The notes under the pieces are model-generated. The model was not told the DNA's origin. It was given only the letters and a program-made list of their open reading frames with translations, and did no database searches. Shown one piece after another: positions 32,653 through 40,419 of a DNA stretch of 47,540 nt. The stretch spans positions 1 through 47,540 of IMG/VR virus record IMGVR_UViG_3300022707_002784; one strand, given 5' to 3'. The number at the start of each line of letters is the position of its first letter. The stretch's first letter is position 1. This stretch comes from a virus. The position numbers and the translations under genes are program-made.

Positions 32653-33186
32653 ATGGATACAGAAATGAAACCAAAATTATTAAGAGAGAAAGATAAGCAG
32701 GCTCTTGCAGATCAGTTTGGTGTTGAGTTACGTGCATTAAAGGCTGTTTTGAAGGTTGAGAGCTCAGGCAGTGGGTTTGGCAAGAATGGAAAGGTAAAGA
32801 TTCAATTTGAGCCATATCATTTCAATAAATACACCGGAATCAGAATCCAAAATGGTGTAGAGAATCAAAAGGCAGAATACAAGGCTTATTTCAAGGCCGT
32901 AGAGATTGATTTAGAATCCGCTATGCTGAGTACTTCTTGGGGATTAGGTCAAATAATGGGTTTCAATTACAAGGCAGCAGGGTTTAAGTTGCTTGATAAT
33001 ATGGTCCTGTCATTTAATGCAAGTGAATATTACCAGTTAAAGGGTATGCTGAACTTCATTAAATCGAATAAGAAGCTATATAAAGCATTAAAAAATAAAG
33101 ATTGGGCTACCTTTGCCAGATACTACAATGGTAAATATTACGCTCGATTCAAATATGATACTCGATTAGCTGAAGCCTATGGATAA
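32653..33186 (+). CDS. N-acetylmuramidase endolysin (DUF3380-like)
   Basis: 177 aa. It cleaves the glycan of peptidoglycan at the end of infection. The phrase LKAVLKVESSGSGF carries the family catalytic Glu (E36), and is followed by KIQFEPYHF, then LSTSWGLGQIMGFNYKAAG, and NKDWATFARYYNG near the end. This order fits the N-acetylmuramidase (PF11860-like) family, at normal length. No signal peptide, so release probably needs the holin. It overlaps the next gene by 8 nt. Confidence 0.88.
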   Translation: MDTEMKPKLLREKDKQALADQFGVELRALKAVLKVESSGSGFGKNGKVKIQFEPYHFNKYTGIRIQNGVENQKAEYKAYFKAVEIDLESAMLSTSWGLGQIMGFNYKAAGFKLLDNMVLSFNASEYYQLKGMLNFIKSNKKLYKALKNKDWATFARYYNGKYYARFKYDTRLAEAYG

Positions 33187-33817
33187 CGGACACAAGATAC
33201 TTTCGGTGATATGTGGGGGATTACTCCTTTATATCCTCTTTTTGAATGGATGTGGTAAATCTAACATTGATAATGGCTCAGAAACGATTGTCAGCATCGA
33301 CACAGTAACGCATGAGACTGTTTATGACACTACTTGGTATGATACCACCGTATTCAAGTATATCACCGTTAAAGTGCCTAAACCGTATTATGACACCACA
33401 ATTGTATATGAATCGATATATACTCAGAACGATTTCGATCAGATGATGAAGCATCCAAGTATCTACGAGGATAGCATGATATATGATGACACTGTTCATT
33501 TGAAATACAGGGCCACTGTTCGCGGTTACCTTGATCAAATGGAGTTAGGATATAAGATTGTAAAACCATTTCTGATTGAATCAACTACCACAACGGATAT
33601 TGAAATCACTAAGGTCAAACGTCCATGGAGTGTGTATGCAGGTTTTGATGTAGGTGCAAATTCTGGTGGGCTGGTTCATTTATCCCCAATGATTGAGCTC
33701 GTTATGCCTAAAATGTCACTCGGTGCAGGCTATGATTTGAATGACCAGGCGTTTGTTATTGGCGCGAAAATGCGTATATCCTTTCGCAAAAAGCCAAATA
33801 TTATCCCAAGACCGTAA
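33179..33817 (+). CDS. Phage lipoprotein, 212 aa
   Basis: A hydrophobic stretch (residues 9-22) ends in the lipobox LNGC with Cys25, so it is probably lipid-anchored. The mature part has a run rich in Tyr, Asp and Thr (YDTTWYDTTVFKYITVKVPKP) and a C-terminal region with alternating residues that may form a small beta barrel. It follows the endolysin with an 8-nt overlap and could play an outer spanin-like role. Function inferred only from position and anchor. Confidence 0.6.
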   Translation: MDNGHKILSVICGGLLLYILFLNGCGKSNIDNGSETIVSIDTVTHETVYDTTWYDTTVFKYITVKVPKPYYDTTIVYESIYTQNDFDQMMKHPSIYEDSMIYDDTVHLKYRATVRGYLDQMELGYKIVKPFLIESTTTTDIEITKVKRPWSVYAGFDVGANSGGLVHLSPMIELVMPKMSLGAGYDLNDQAFVIGAKMRISFRKKPNIIPRP

Positions 33818-33837
33818 TCAGGTAAGTGAAAAAAGAT

Positions 33838-33857
33838 TGAATTTTTATTGAAATTCA
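33838..33857 (+). repeat. Inverted repeat after lipoprotein gene
   Basis: TGAATTT (33838-33844) is complementary to AAATTCA (33851-33857) across a 6-nt loop. AT-rich, with no T tail, so it is more likely part of the operator region or a weak terminator. Confidence 0.35.
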
Positions 33858-33877
33858 GTTGGAAGTTTGAAACTTTA
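33856..33877 (+). promoter_or_regulatory. Palindromic operator, copy 1
   Basis: This site contains the perfect palindrome AAGTTTGAAACTT (33863-33875), preceded by CAGTTGG. It is nearly identical to the site at 34094-34115. A TTG at 33859-33861 and a TACTTTC at 33878-33884 could be the promoter elements, so a bound protein would cover the promoter. The site stands 29 nt before the HTH gene. Confidence 0.65.
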
Positions 33878-33906
33878 TACTTTCCTTTGCGTTATAATAA
33901 TTAGAA

Positions 33907-34077
33907 ATGAACGTAGACAACTTACTGACAATTGCGAATTATGCCAGTTCACGAAAACCGAAAGTGACCACTAGCTACATCTACAAATTGATTAAAGAAG
34001 AACGGATGAAGCCTGAAGTAATTGACGGAGTGAAATTCATAAACAAAGTGAAATACCCATCGGTTACAGAACTGTAA
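33907..34077 (+). CDS. Small HTH regulator, 56 aa
   Basis: A 56-aa protein with the layout MNVDNLLTIANYASSRKPKV, then TTSYIYKLIKEERMKPEVID and GVKFINK: a compact MerR- or excisionase-like DNA-binding fold. Near-identical palindromic sites occur just upstream and downstream of the gene, which suggests autoregulation and control of the next genes. No effector domain is present. It may act as an excisionase or regulator; the palindromes favour the latter. Confidence 0.7.
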   Translation: MNVDNLLTIANYASSRKPKVTTSYIYKLIKEERMKPEVIDGVKFINKVKYPSVTEL

Positions 34078-34093
34078 TATTTTTTTGCCTTGT

Positions 34094-34115
34094 CAGTTGC
34101 AAGTTTCAAACTAAA
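34094..34115 (+). promoter_or_regulatory. Palindromic operator, copy 2
   Basis: CAGTTGC followed by AAGTTTCAAACT (34101-34112); it differs from copy 1 at three positions of 22. A TTG at 34097-34099 and a TATCTTAT near 34120 could be promoter elements. The next ATG (34126) is only 10 nt further, so a short leader is implied. Confidence 0.6.
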
Positions 34116-34125
34116 AACGTATCTT

Positions 34126-34395
34126 ATGAAAGAGATTTGGAAATACCCATTAGAAGTAAGTCACAATATATTAAAGATACCAAAGGGTGGTAAAATATTA
34201 TCAGTTCAATCTCAATATGGGCGACCTTGTTTATGGGTACTTGTAGATCCCAAAGCTGAAAAAGAAAATGTTGTAATAAAGACATTTGGCACTGGTCATC
34301 CATTAAGCAATGAAGAAACTACAGATATAGAATTCATTGGTACTTATCAATTGAACGGAGGTAATTTTATTGGACACGTATTTCAGGTTATATAA
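34126..34395 (+). CDS. DUF7352-like phage protein
   Basis: 89 aa from the ATG at 34126. An upstream start at 34090 is in frame but would place the operator within the gene. The phrase IWKYPLEV, then IPKGGKILSVQSQYGRPCLWVLVDP and FGTGHPL, matches the DUF7352 family of small phage proteins of unknown function. It is the first gene after operator copy 2. Confidence 0.7.
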   Translation: MKEIWKYPLEVSHNILKIPKGGKILSVQSQYGRPCLWVLVDPKAEKENVVIKTFGTGHPLSNEETTDIEFIGTYQLNGGNFIGHVFQVI

Positions 34396-34407
34396 TGATC
34401 TAAGCAT

Positions 34408-34542
34408 ATGAGAGAAGCAATCAGATGGAAATGTGATGTGTGTGGTCGATATTGCTTCGTAATGAAAGCCAAGCATAATTGTAAGGGGGAATTCAAGAAT
34501 CCCAGAAAGTGGAGAAGGAAAACCGTAATAATCAACAAATGA
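34408..34542 (+). CDS. Small zinc-binding basic protein, 44 aa
   Basis: CDVC and a further Cys at 16 and 25, with a strongly basic tail (KNPRKWRRKTV). It overlaps the next ORF by 4 nt (ATGA). Probably a mini zinc protein; function unknown. Confidence 0.5.
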   Translation: MREAIRWKCDVCGRYCFVMKAKHNCKGEFKNPRKWRRKTVIINK

Positions 34543-34667
34543 ATAGACCAACCTTACATAGCGTGATGCCCAGGCTTCGACAAGTAGCATTACTATATAG
34601 TCTGAAGCTATCGAATCACAGACAATTCCGGATATCTCTTCATATAATGAATCTGACAAAACGATGA
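34539..34667 (+). CDS. Hypothetical protein, 42 aa
   Basis: Small basic ORF coupled to both neighbours by ATGA overlaps. It may be a remnant, as an HNH endonuclease gene follows directly. Support is positional only. Confidence 0.35.
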   Translation: MNRPTLHSVMPRLRQVALLYSLKLSNHRQFRISLHIMNLTKR

Positions 34668-35197
34668 CCAAAGAAGTTTGGAAAGACATATCTGGATTTG
34701 AAGGTTATTATCAAATAAGCGATTCCGGCAGGGTTAAAAGCCTTGATCGAACAGTAAGGCAACGAAACGGAATTAACTTAATAAAGGGAAGGTTTTTAAA
34801 ACCGTCCATAAACAAAGGCGGTTATGAATACTTATCCCTGTGTAAGGAAGGCAGTCAAAAAACTTATGTAATACACAGGCTAGTTGGTGTCGAGTTTGTC
34901 AGTAATCCACAAAACAAACCACAGATAAATCACATCAATGGAATCAAAACTGACAATAGAGCTGAAAATCTTGAGTGGGTTACGAATCAGGAAAATCAAC
35001 AGCATGCAAGCAAGATCGGTTTAAGGGATAATTCTAAGGGCATTAATCACCCTCTCAGCAAGTTAACCGAAGCGGATGTTTTAGAAATAAGGTCTAATAT
35101 ATTGAATAAATCAAGGCTTGAATTAAGCATTGAATTTGGAGTTAGTAAAACCGTTATTAATCAGATAATTAACCGAAAAATGTGGAAACATATTTAA
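34664..35197 (+). CDS. HNH homing endonuclease with NUMOD4
   Basis: 177 aa. Residues 3-30 form NUMOD4 (EVWKDISGFEGYYQISDSG). Residues 70-120 form HNH_3 with VIHRLVGVEF, INHINGIKTDNRAENLEWVT, typical of the family. Residues 128-177 are a helix-turn-helix part ending in WKHI, also found in the HNH gene at 38666. Free-standing endonucleases like this spread between phages by cutting intron-less alleles. No intron is visible at this site. Confidence 0.9.
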   Translation: MTKEVWKDISGFEGYYQISDSGRVKSLDRTVRQRNGINLIKGRFLKPSINKGGYEYLSLCKEGSQKTYVIHRLVGVEFVSNPQNKPQINHINGIKTDNRAENLEWVTNQENQQHASKIGLRDNSKGINHPLSKLTEADVLEIRSNILNKSRLELSIEFGVSKTVINQIINRKMWKHI

Positions 35198-35213
35198 TCC
35201 TAAAGCAATCAAG

Positions 35214-35456
35214 ATGATGCAATCAAACATGGCACCAGGTACCGAAAATGATCCAAGAAGTGGATGTGACGACAATACCAAAGAATGTCCTGATTGTAAT
35301 GGTGAAGGTACATTCAATGAATCCGCTTGTTGTGGTGCATCAATCAAATGGACTGATATCTGTGAAGAGTGTTTAGAGCATTGTGACGAGTCTGAATGTG
35401 AAACCTGTAACGGTCTTGGAGAAATATCCAAACAACAACATCAATCTAACGAATAA
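35214..35456 (+). CDS. DnaJ-type zinc finger protein, 80 aa
   Basis: Two CxxCxGxG units (CPDCNGEG and CETCNGLG) with extra Cys pairs between them form a DnaJ-like zinc centre without a J-domain. A second zinc-finger gene of this kind (the cupin fusion) exists at 6236. It is 17 nt after the HNH gene and 10 nt before the ERF gene. Role unknown; protein contact is likely. Confidence 0.7.
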   Translation: MMQSNMAPGTENDPRSGCDDNTKECPDCNGEGTFNESACCGASIKWTDICEECLEHCDESECETCNGLGEISKQQHQSNE

Positions 35457-35465
35457 ATAGAAACC

Positions 35466-36239
35466 ATGGCAAAAGGAAAAGGCACCGAGGTTGCCGTAAC
35501 TACCTCACCAGCAAAACTACTAGAACTAGCAATTGGCAAGAATGTCGATATCGAGAAGCTGAAAGAGTTGATGGACCTTCAAGAACGCTGGGATGCTAAA
35601 CAGGCAAAGAAGGCATATTATCTGAGCCTGAGTAAATTTCAGAAAAATTGCCCTCCTATATTAAAGACGAAGGCTGGTTATAATGATCGATATTATTATG
35701 CGCCTTTGGATCAGATTATCAAGGTCATCAAACCGTCATTGTTCAAAAACCAACTTACCTATCGTTGGGAGCAAGCAGAAAAAGACAACAAGATATTAGT
35801 CACTTGTATCATTACTCATGTAGATGGACACAGTGAACAAACCACATTGGAAAGTGTTCCTGATACTTCAGGGGGTAAGAACGCTATCCAATCCAAGGGT
35901 TCAACTGTTCAATACTTGAGGCGCTACACACTTGAGAGCGTTCTGGGTATTGCAACGAGTGCAACCGATACTGATGGACAACAGGCAAGCCCACCGAAAC
36001 CTGCTAATCAGATAAAAATCAGCAAGGGTAAATCCAAAGATTTATTGGACAAATCCAAAATGATAATCGATGAATATACGGACCATAAAGATTTGATGGC
36101 TAAATACAAATCATTTGCTAAAGAACAATTGAAAGCAGGAATGCATCAGGAACATATTGATGATTTAAAGAGGTATATCAATGCAAAAAACGTATCTTTA
36201 AAGAAGGAGAACCAAACTGAGCCAACCAAATTACCATGA
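35466..36239 (+). CDS. ERF-type single-strand annealing protein
   Basis: 257 aa. It anneals complementary single strands in phage recombination and repair. The order SPAKLLELAIGKNVDIEKL, then LMDLQERWDAKQAKKAYY, then YAPLDQIIKVIKPSLF, and later KGSTVQYLRRYTLESVLGIATSATDTDG matches the ERF family closely. The C-terminal part is helical and lysine-rich. It overlaps the nuclease-FtsK fusion gene by 4 nt, so the two are probably made together. Confidence 0.88.
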   Translation: MAKGKGTEVAVTTSPAKLLELAIGKNVDIEKLKELMDLQERWDAKQAKKAYYLSLSKFQKNCPPILKTKAGYNDRYYYAPLDQIIKVIKPSLFKNQLTYRWEQAEKDNKILVTCIITHVDGHSEQTTLESVPDTSGGKNAIQSKGSTVQYLRRYTLESVLGIATSATDTDGQQASPPKPANQIKISKGKSKDLLDKSKMIIDEYTDHKDLMAKYKSFAKEQLKAGMHQEHIDDLKRYINAKNVSLKKENQTEPTKLP

Positions 36240-38341
36240 GTCACAAGTATAGGGAACTCTCACCCCAAAAACTTGAAGAAGTATTCTCGAATCTTCTCAT
36301 AGAGAGCTGGAGTTTTTCAAAGATTTCATCATTCGCCAGGAACGAAAAGGCGTTCGAAATGGATTACATTTATTGCAATCCAACAAAACGATCAGCATCA
36401 TCTGTAGCTGGCAACGCCTATCACAAAGCATTGGAATTCTACTTTGCCGAGAAGAAGGCTGGTCGAACATCTGACATTGCCAGTTTACAAATGGTGGCGT
36501 TCAATGAGATTGATGATGTTCAGGCGTATAAATGGAAATTACAGAAGACCACGGCAACAATCGAAGAGTGCCGAACCAAGGCAACAAAACTTTCCACACA
36601 ACTGCTTGAAAACTTCTTTACTGATATCTCTGTCTATGAATCAGAAATCAAGGAAGTTCTTCATGTGGAATTACGCCTAGAGGAATTCGTGACAATCAAC
36701 GGTGTTGATATTCCTATTCCATGTCATGCCATTATTGACTTGGTGTTCCTTAATCATGATGATAAACTGATCATTGCTGATCATAAATCCAAAGCCCAAT
36801 ATGCAGATGAGAAGGAATTGAAGTTCACAATTGGAAAGCAAGCGATTACATATTCCAATTGCTATGAAGAGAAATATGGTGAAATGGTCGATGAAGTGTG
36901 GTTTATAGAGAATAAGTATTCCAAGAACAGAGATGGTTCACCACAACTTAGATGCTTCAAGGTAATTCTTGATAAGGATACCAGAAGATTATATGAGGCT
37001 TTATTGTATGAGCCATTGAAGAAAATGATTGAAGCCATTTCAGATCCGGATTATGTTTACATGATTAATGACAGTGATAATTTCGTGGATACAGTACAGG
37101 TGTACGAATTCTGGAGTCAGACAATGATTGCTGAGGTTGATGATTTCAATGTTCCCAAATCCAAGAGGAAGTTGATTGCTAAAAGGCTGAAGAAAATTCG
37201 CGATTCATCTCTTGCAATGGTGGATCCAAAGACAATAAAGAAGTTCAGGGCAGATGCATCTGAGTTCATTCAATATGATTTAACAAACAAAAACATGAGT
37301 AAGCCACAGAAAATTGAGCACACATTGAGAACATTGGGCGTTATGGTAAGTGTGGCCCATACTATTGAAGGGTATTCCAGTGATACTTTTCTGATAGAAG
37401 TTTCAGCTGGAGTTAATATTGCTTCTGTACATCGATACAAATTGGATATTGCCAATGCCTTGAATGTATCGAGCATCCGGATGATGAAGGATCTATTTGT
37501 GTATGAAGGGAAGTCATACCTGGCAGTTGAGGCAACGAAGGAACGTGAACATGACTTGATGTTTGATCCAAAGTTATTGGATGGTCAGAAGATTCCAATA
37601 GGCATGAGCAACTTTAATGAGGTCATTGTGTGGGATATATCAAATCCTTCTACACCTCATGTATTGATTTGTGGTGCCACTGGTTCGGGTAAATCAGTTT
37701 GCATCATATCTATTATTGAATATGCCAAGTTGATTGGAATGGATAAGATTGTGTTGTTCGATCCGAAATATGAATTTACAGGTATGCAAGGTGGAGGTAT
37801 TCAGGTTTATAATGATATTGATCTGGTTGAAGAAAAGATGGAATCATTGGTAATTGAAATGCAAAATCTTGTAAAAGCAGGCAAGAAAACCAAGACTCTT
37901 GTTGTATTCGATGAGTTTGCTGATGCAGTTGCCATGTCAAAGAAGGGAAAGGACTTGGATATCAAGGAAGAAGTTCAGGTTGGAAACTATGCACCGAAGA
38001 AAATGGGAGATGTTGTTATACCTGGAGTTCCGAAAATGCAGATGCAGGTTATTGAAACCAAGAAGTCTCTAGAAGAAAACTTACGTCTTCTTCTGCAGAA
38101 AGGACGTTCAATCGGATATCGCATCGTTGCAGCGACTCAACGAGCATCTGTGAAAGTAATTACCGGTGATGCCAAGGTGAATTTCCCTGTACAAATCTGC
38201 TTCAGAGTACCAAAAGAGGTGGATTCAAAGGTTGTTATTGATGAACCAGGTGCAGAGAGTTTATCTGGAAAGGGTGATGGATTAATCAAGTCACCTGAAT
38301 ATCAATCTGTAGTGAGATTTCAGGCATTTTATAAAGGATAA
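36236..38341 (+). CDS. RecB-type nuclease fused to FtsK-type DNA motor
   Basis: 701 aa. Residues 25-230 are a RecB/Cas4-type nuclease: H63 (GNAYHKALE), D168 (AIIDLVF), D182-H-K184 (IADHKSK) and Q202 with Y206 (KQAITY). Residues 360-701 match the FtsK/SpoIIIE motor: ahead of the Walker A, SDTFLIEVSAGVNIASVHRY; Walker A at 479-487 (CGATGSGKS), Walker B at 555-560 (LVVFDE), then RSIGYRIVAATQRASVKVITG and SGKGDGLI. No other gene in the window encodes such a motor. Placed next to ERF, it is probably an end-resection machine feeding annealing. The functional link is inferred. Confidence 0.85.
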   Translation: MSHKYRELSPQKLEEVFSNLLIESWSFSKISSFARNEKAFEMDYIYCNPTKRSASSVAGNAYHKALEFYFAEKKAGRTSDIASLQMVAFNEIDDVQAYKWKLQKTTATIEECRTKATKLSTQLLENFFTDISVYESEIKEVLHVELRLEEFVTINGVDIPIPCHAIIDLVFLNHDDKLIIADHKSKAQYADEKELKFTIGKQAITYSNCYEEKYGEMVDEVWFIENKYSKNRDGSPQLRCFKVILDKDTRRLYEALLYEPLKKMIEAISDPDYVYMINDSDNFVDTVQVYEFWSQTMIAEVDDFNVPKSKRKLIAKRLKKIRDSSLAMVDPKTIKKFRADASEFIQYDLTNKNMSKPQKIEHTLRTLGVMVSVAHTIEGYSSDTFLIEVSAGVNIASVHRYKLDIANALNVSSIRMMKDLFVYEGKSYLAVEATKEREHDLMFDPKLLDGQKIPIGMSNFNEVIVWDISNPSTPHVLICGATGSGKSVCIISIIEYAKLIGMDKIVLFDPKYEFTGMQGGGIQVYNDIDLVEEKMESLVIEMQNLVKAGKKTKTLVVFDEFADAVAMSKKGKDLDIKEEVQVGNYAPKKMGDVVIPGVPKMQMQVIETKKSLEENLRLLLQKGRSIGYRIVAATQRASVKVITGDAKVNFPVQICFRVPKEVDSKVVIDEPGAESLSGKGDGLIKSPEYQSVVRFQAFYKG

Positions 38342-38343
38342 TT

Positions 38344-38538
38344 ATGTGTATATCAGGACTTCCAAATTATTTTGATTGCTCAGTAGACCCGTTTGAGCAT
38401 ATCGACAAAGCAGCTTTGGATGCTTCGAATGAAGTCAAGAATGGAGGCAAGATGATCAAAATGATCATGAAGCAATATCGAGTCACGGAGGTTTCTTATT
38501 CTGGTCCAAAATACTGGTTCAATTCTGAAGCGAGTTAG
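38344..38538 (+). CDS. Small protein, 64 aa, probably truncated by a frameshift
   Basis: 64 aa without a recognised family. Just after the stop, an open frame at 38529-38648 reads as a plausible continuation of the same protein. Either a frameshift mutation or a sequence error is likely. It starts 2 nt after the fusion gene. Confidence 0.55.
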   Translation: MCISGLPNYFDCSVDPFEHIDKAALDASNEVKNGGKMIKMIMKQYRVTEVSYSGPKYWFNSEAS

Positions 38539-38648
38539 TACAGAAGATCAATGATACTGATCCATTATACAAACACCGGATTGTTTATGAGGGTGCACCT
38601 ACAAACGAACACGGACAATTGACAGAATTTTCATGGAACTTCAACTAA
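38529..38648 (+). pseudogene. Open frame continuing the 38344 gene in another frame
   Basis: 40 codons with no start codon, shifted by one base from the 38344 frame, reading ELVQKINDTDPLYKHR and ending in FSWNFN. The coding look (many charged and aromatic residues) and the lack of a start suggest a broken C-terminus of the upstream gene. No slippery site is visible, so programmed shift is unlikely. Confidence 0.4.
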
Positions 38649-38665
38649 ATATATAGTCACTAGAT

Positions 38666-39070
38666 ATGGCAACAATGGATCGAGAATATCATAATATTCA
38701 TCACTGGTTAAGGCAAACACATGGCAAGGCAGACAGATGTGAGTCAAATATTTGTCAAGGCAGAAGTAAAAGTTATCATTGGGCATTAAAGAAGGGGTGT
38801 CAGTATTCAAGAAACAGGGATTTATTTTTCATGTTGTGCCAAAGTTGTCATGGATTCTATGATATGACAGATGATCGCAGGGGAAAATCATCTAAAAATA
38901 TGAGGGGTAAAAACGGCAATAATAGTAAGCTAACTGCAAAACAGGTGTTGGAAATACGACGAGATTATATTCCTATAAAAGTATCTGCTCGGATGTTAGG
39001 TAAAAAATATCGGGTAAGTACTTCAAATATTAATAGAATCATAAAGAGAGAAAGTTGGAAACATATTTAA
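38666..39070 (+). CDS. HNH-like endonuclease, 134 aa
   Basis: N-terminal half with paired cysteines (C24 and C29, then C58 and C61) and YHWAL, in the style of HNH enzymes that use zinc-stabilised folds. Residues 85-134 match the C-terminal helix-turn-helix part of the HNH gene at 34664 (SKLTxxxVLEIR and a final WKHI). Probably a mobile endonuclease with a shared DNA-binding tail. It sits next to the likely broken gene, consistent with insertion or recombination here. Confidence 0.7.
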   Translation: MATMDREYHNIHHWLRQTHGKADRCESNICQGRSKSYHWALKKGCQYSRNRDLFFMLCQSCHGFYDMTDDRRGKSSKNMRGKNGNNSKLTAKQVLEIRRDYIPIKVSARMLGKKYRVSTSNINRIIKRESWKHI

Positions 39071-39083
39071 AAAACCAGATATC

Positions 39084-39215
39084 ATGTCAATAAATTTTTG
39101 CGAAGCATGCCACAAGTATGTGGACAAACAGGATGACCAATTTCACTTTGATGAATCTGGCAACTGTGTAGAATTCATAGGGTATCAACTAACAAACGAG
39201 GAAAGTGGCACGTAG
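39084..39215 (+). CDS. Small CxxC protein, 43 aa
   Basis: A 43-aa ORF with CEAC at positions 6-9 and a further Cys. It overlaps the next gene by 11 nt. Unknown; probably a mini zinc protein. Confidence 0.45.
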   Translation: MSINFCEACHKYVDKQDDQFHFDESGNCVEFIGYQLTNEESGT

Positions 39216-39534
39216 CAATATCAGTCAGGTCAAAAGGTTCGCATTCGCTGCGTTCTTCTATCTGCGACTTCAGAAGGCTAAGCCGTATTATATCAGTAAA
39301 GAACGATCTGCATTAGCCCAGATTGCAAGAAATTACATAGGATACTGTGACAGTTACAGTGATTGTGATTTGGTTGCAAGTTTATGTCGGCTCAGTAGAA
39401 AGTTGGCAAACGAGATGGAGGAAATTGGAAAGATTGATATGGAGCAATTAAAGTTGGCTAATAAAATCACCAAGAAGGAAATTGAACTGAAGGAAATGAA
39501 AGATGAATTATTGAAACTTCAACTGGTCAAATGA
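39205..39534 (+). CDS. Hypothetical helical protein, 109 aa
   Basis: Starts at GTG 39205, overlapping the previous gene. Helical throughout, with a C-terminal coiled coil (ITKKEIELKEMKDELLKL). No domain was recognised. The following gene overlaps by 4 nt. Confidence 0.55.
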   Translation: MARSNISQVKRFAFAAFFYLRLQKAKPYYISKERSALAQIARNYIGYCDSYSDCDLVASLCRLSRKLANEMEEIGKIDMEQLKLANKITKKEIELKEMKDELLKLQLVK

Positions 39535-39812
39535 ATTACGAAGGTAAAGTTCGTGCAGTTCTTGAGTCATGGCCCGATGCCAGAGATGATGAAAACAAGC
39601 TACTTTCATCTGTTTGGAGTAATGAACTGGACCTTCAGCATGTTAAAATTACCCAGATGCATGTTTACTTATTCATGGGCATGCTCATGGAGAATAAGTT
39701 AATGCCAGCTAGTCAAATATTATCAATCCGCGATCATTTGCAGAAAGAGCATCCAGAATTGCGCGGTGAATTATACCATGAAGTAATAGGAAGACCATTC
39801 AATGATATCTGA
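39531..39812 (+). CDS. Hypothetical phage protein, 93 aa
   Basis: Helical, with VRAVLESWPDARDDENKLLSS near the start, a pattern seen in small phage proteins near replication genes. Function unknown. It overlaps the next HNH gene by 11 nt. Confidence 0.55.
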   Translation: MNYEGKVRAVLESWPDARDDENKLLSSVWSNELDLQHVKITQMHVYLFMGMLMENKLMPASQILSIRDHLQKEHPELRGELYHEVIGRPFNDI

Positions 39813-40419
39813 AGAACACGAAATGAAAGAGGTCTGGAAGGATATACGTGGATACAAGGGATTATACCAGGTTAGTAGCTTGGGCCGTATAAAATCTCTA
39901 AAAAGGATAGTATATCGAAATAAGCAAAAATGGTGTGTTATCGATGCGCAAATTCTTAAAGAGAAAATACAGAGTAACGGGTATTCAGCACAGTGTCTTT
40001 GCAATAAAGCTGTGAAAAAGTATTTTACCGTTCATAGATTAGTTGCCATTGCATTTATTCCCAATCCAGAGAATAAAAAGGAAGTGAATCATAAAAACTT
40101 CGACAAAACAGATAGTCGTGTGGAAAATCTTGAATGGTTAACACCAAAAGAAAATATTCAACATGCATTAAAAGGGGGCAGAAAGGTTGGTATTAGTAAT
40201 CTCGGTGCTGACCATCATTGCTCAAAAGCAGTTATAAAAATGAGCCTGGATGGGGTTGATTTGCAAAAATATGATTCAATAGCAATGGCAGCTGAAGATA
40301 ATGGAGTAACATCTCCTAGTATATCCGGAGTAGTTAGAGGTAAAGAAAAAACAGCTGCTGGATTTAAATGGAAATATGAAATCAAACACTCTCAACATGG
40401 CGAAAAAGTTAACACATAA
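39802..40419 (+). CDS. HNH homing endonuclease with NUMOD4 and NUMOD1
   Basis: 205 aa from ATG 39802; an internal ATG at 39823 would place the start right at NUMOD4. Order: NUMOD4 (EVWKDIRGYKGLYQVSSLG), HNH_3 (VHRLVAIAFIPNPENKKEVNH, then DSRVENLEWLT), then a NUMOD1-like tail (GVDLQKYDSIAMAAEDNGV). It is a third mobile endonuclease of this window. It overlaps the HTH gene downstream slightly. Confidence 0.88.
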   Translation: MISEEHEMKEVWKDIRGYKGLYQVSSLGRIKSLKRIVYRNKQKWCVIDAQILKEKIQSNGYSAQCLCNKAVKKYFTVHRLVAIAFIPNPENKKEVNHKNFDKTDSRVENLEWLTPKENIQHALKGGRKVGISNLGADHHCSKAVIKMSLDGVDLQKYDSIAMAAEDNGVTSPSISGVVRGKEKTAAGFKWKYEIKHSQHGEKVNT

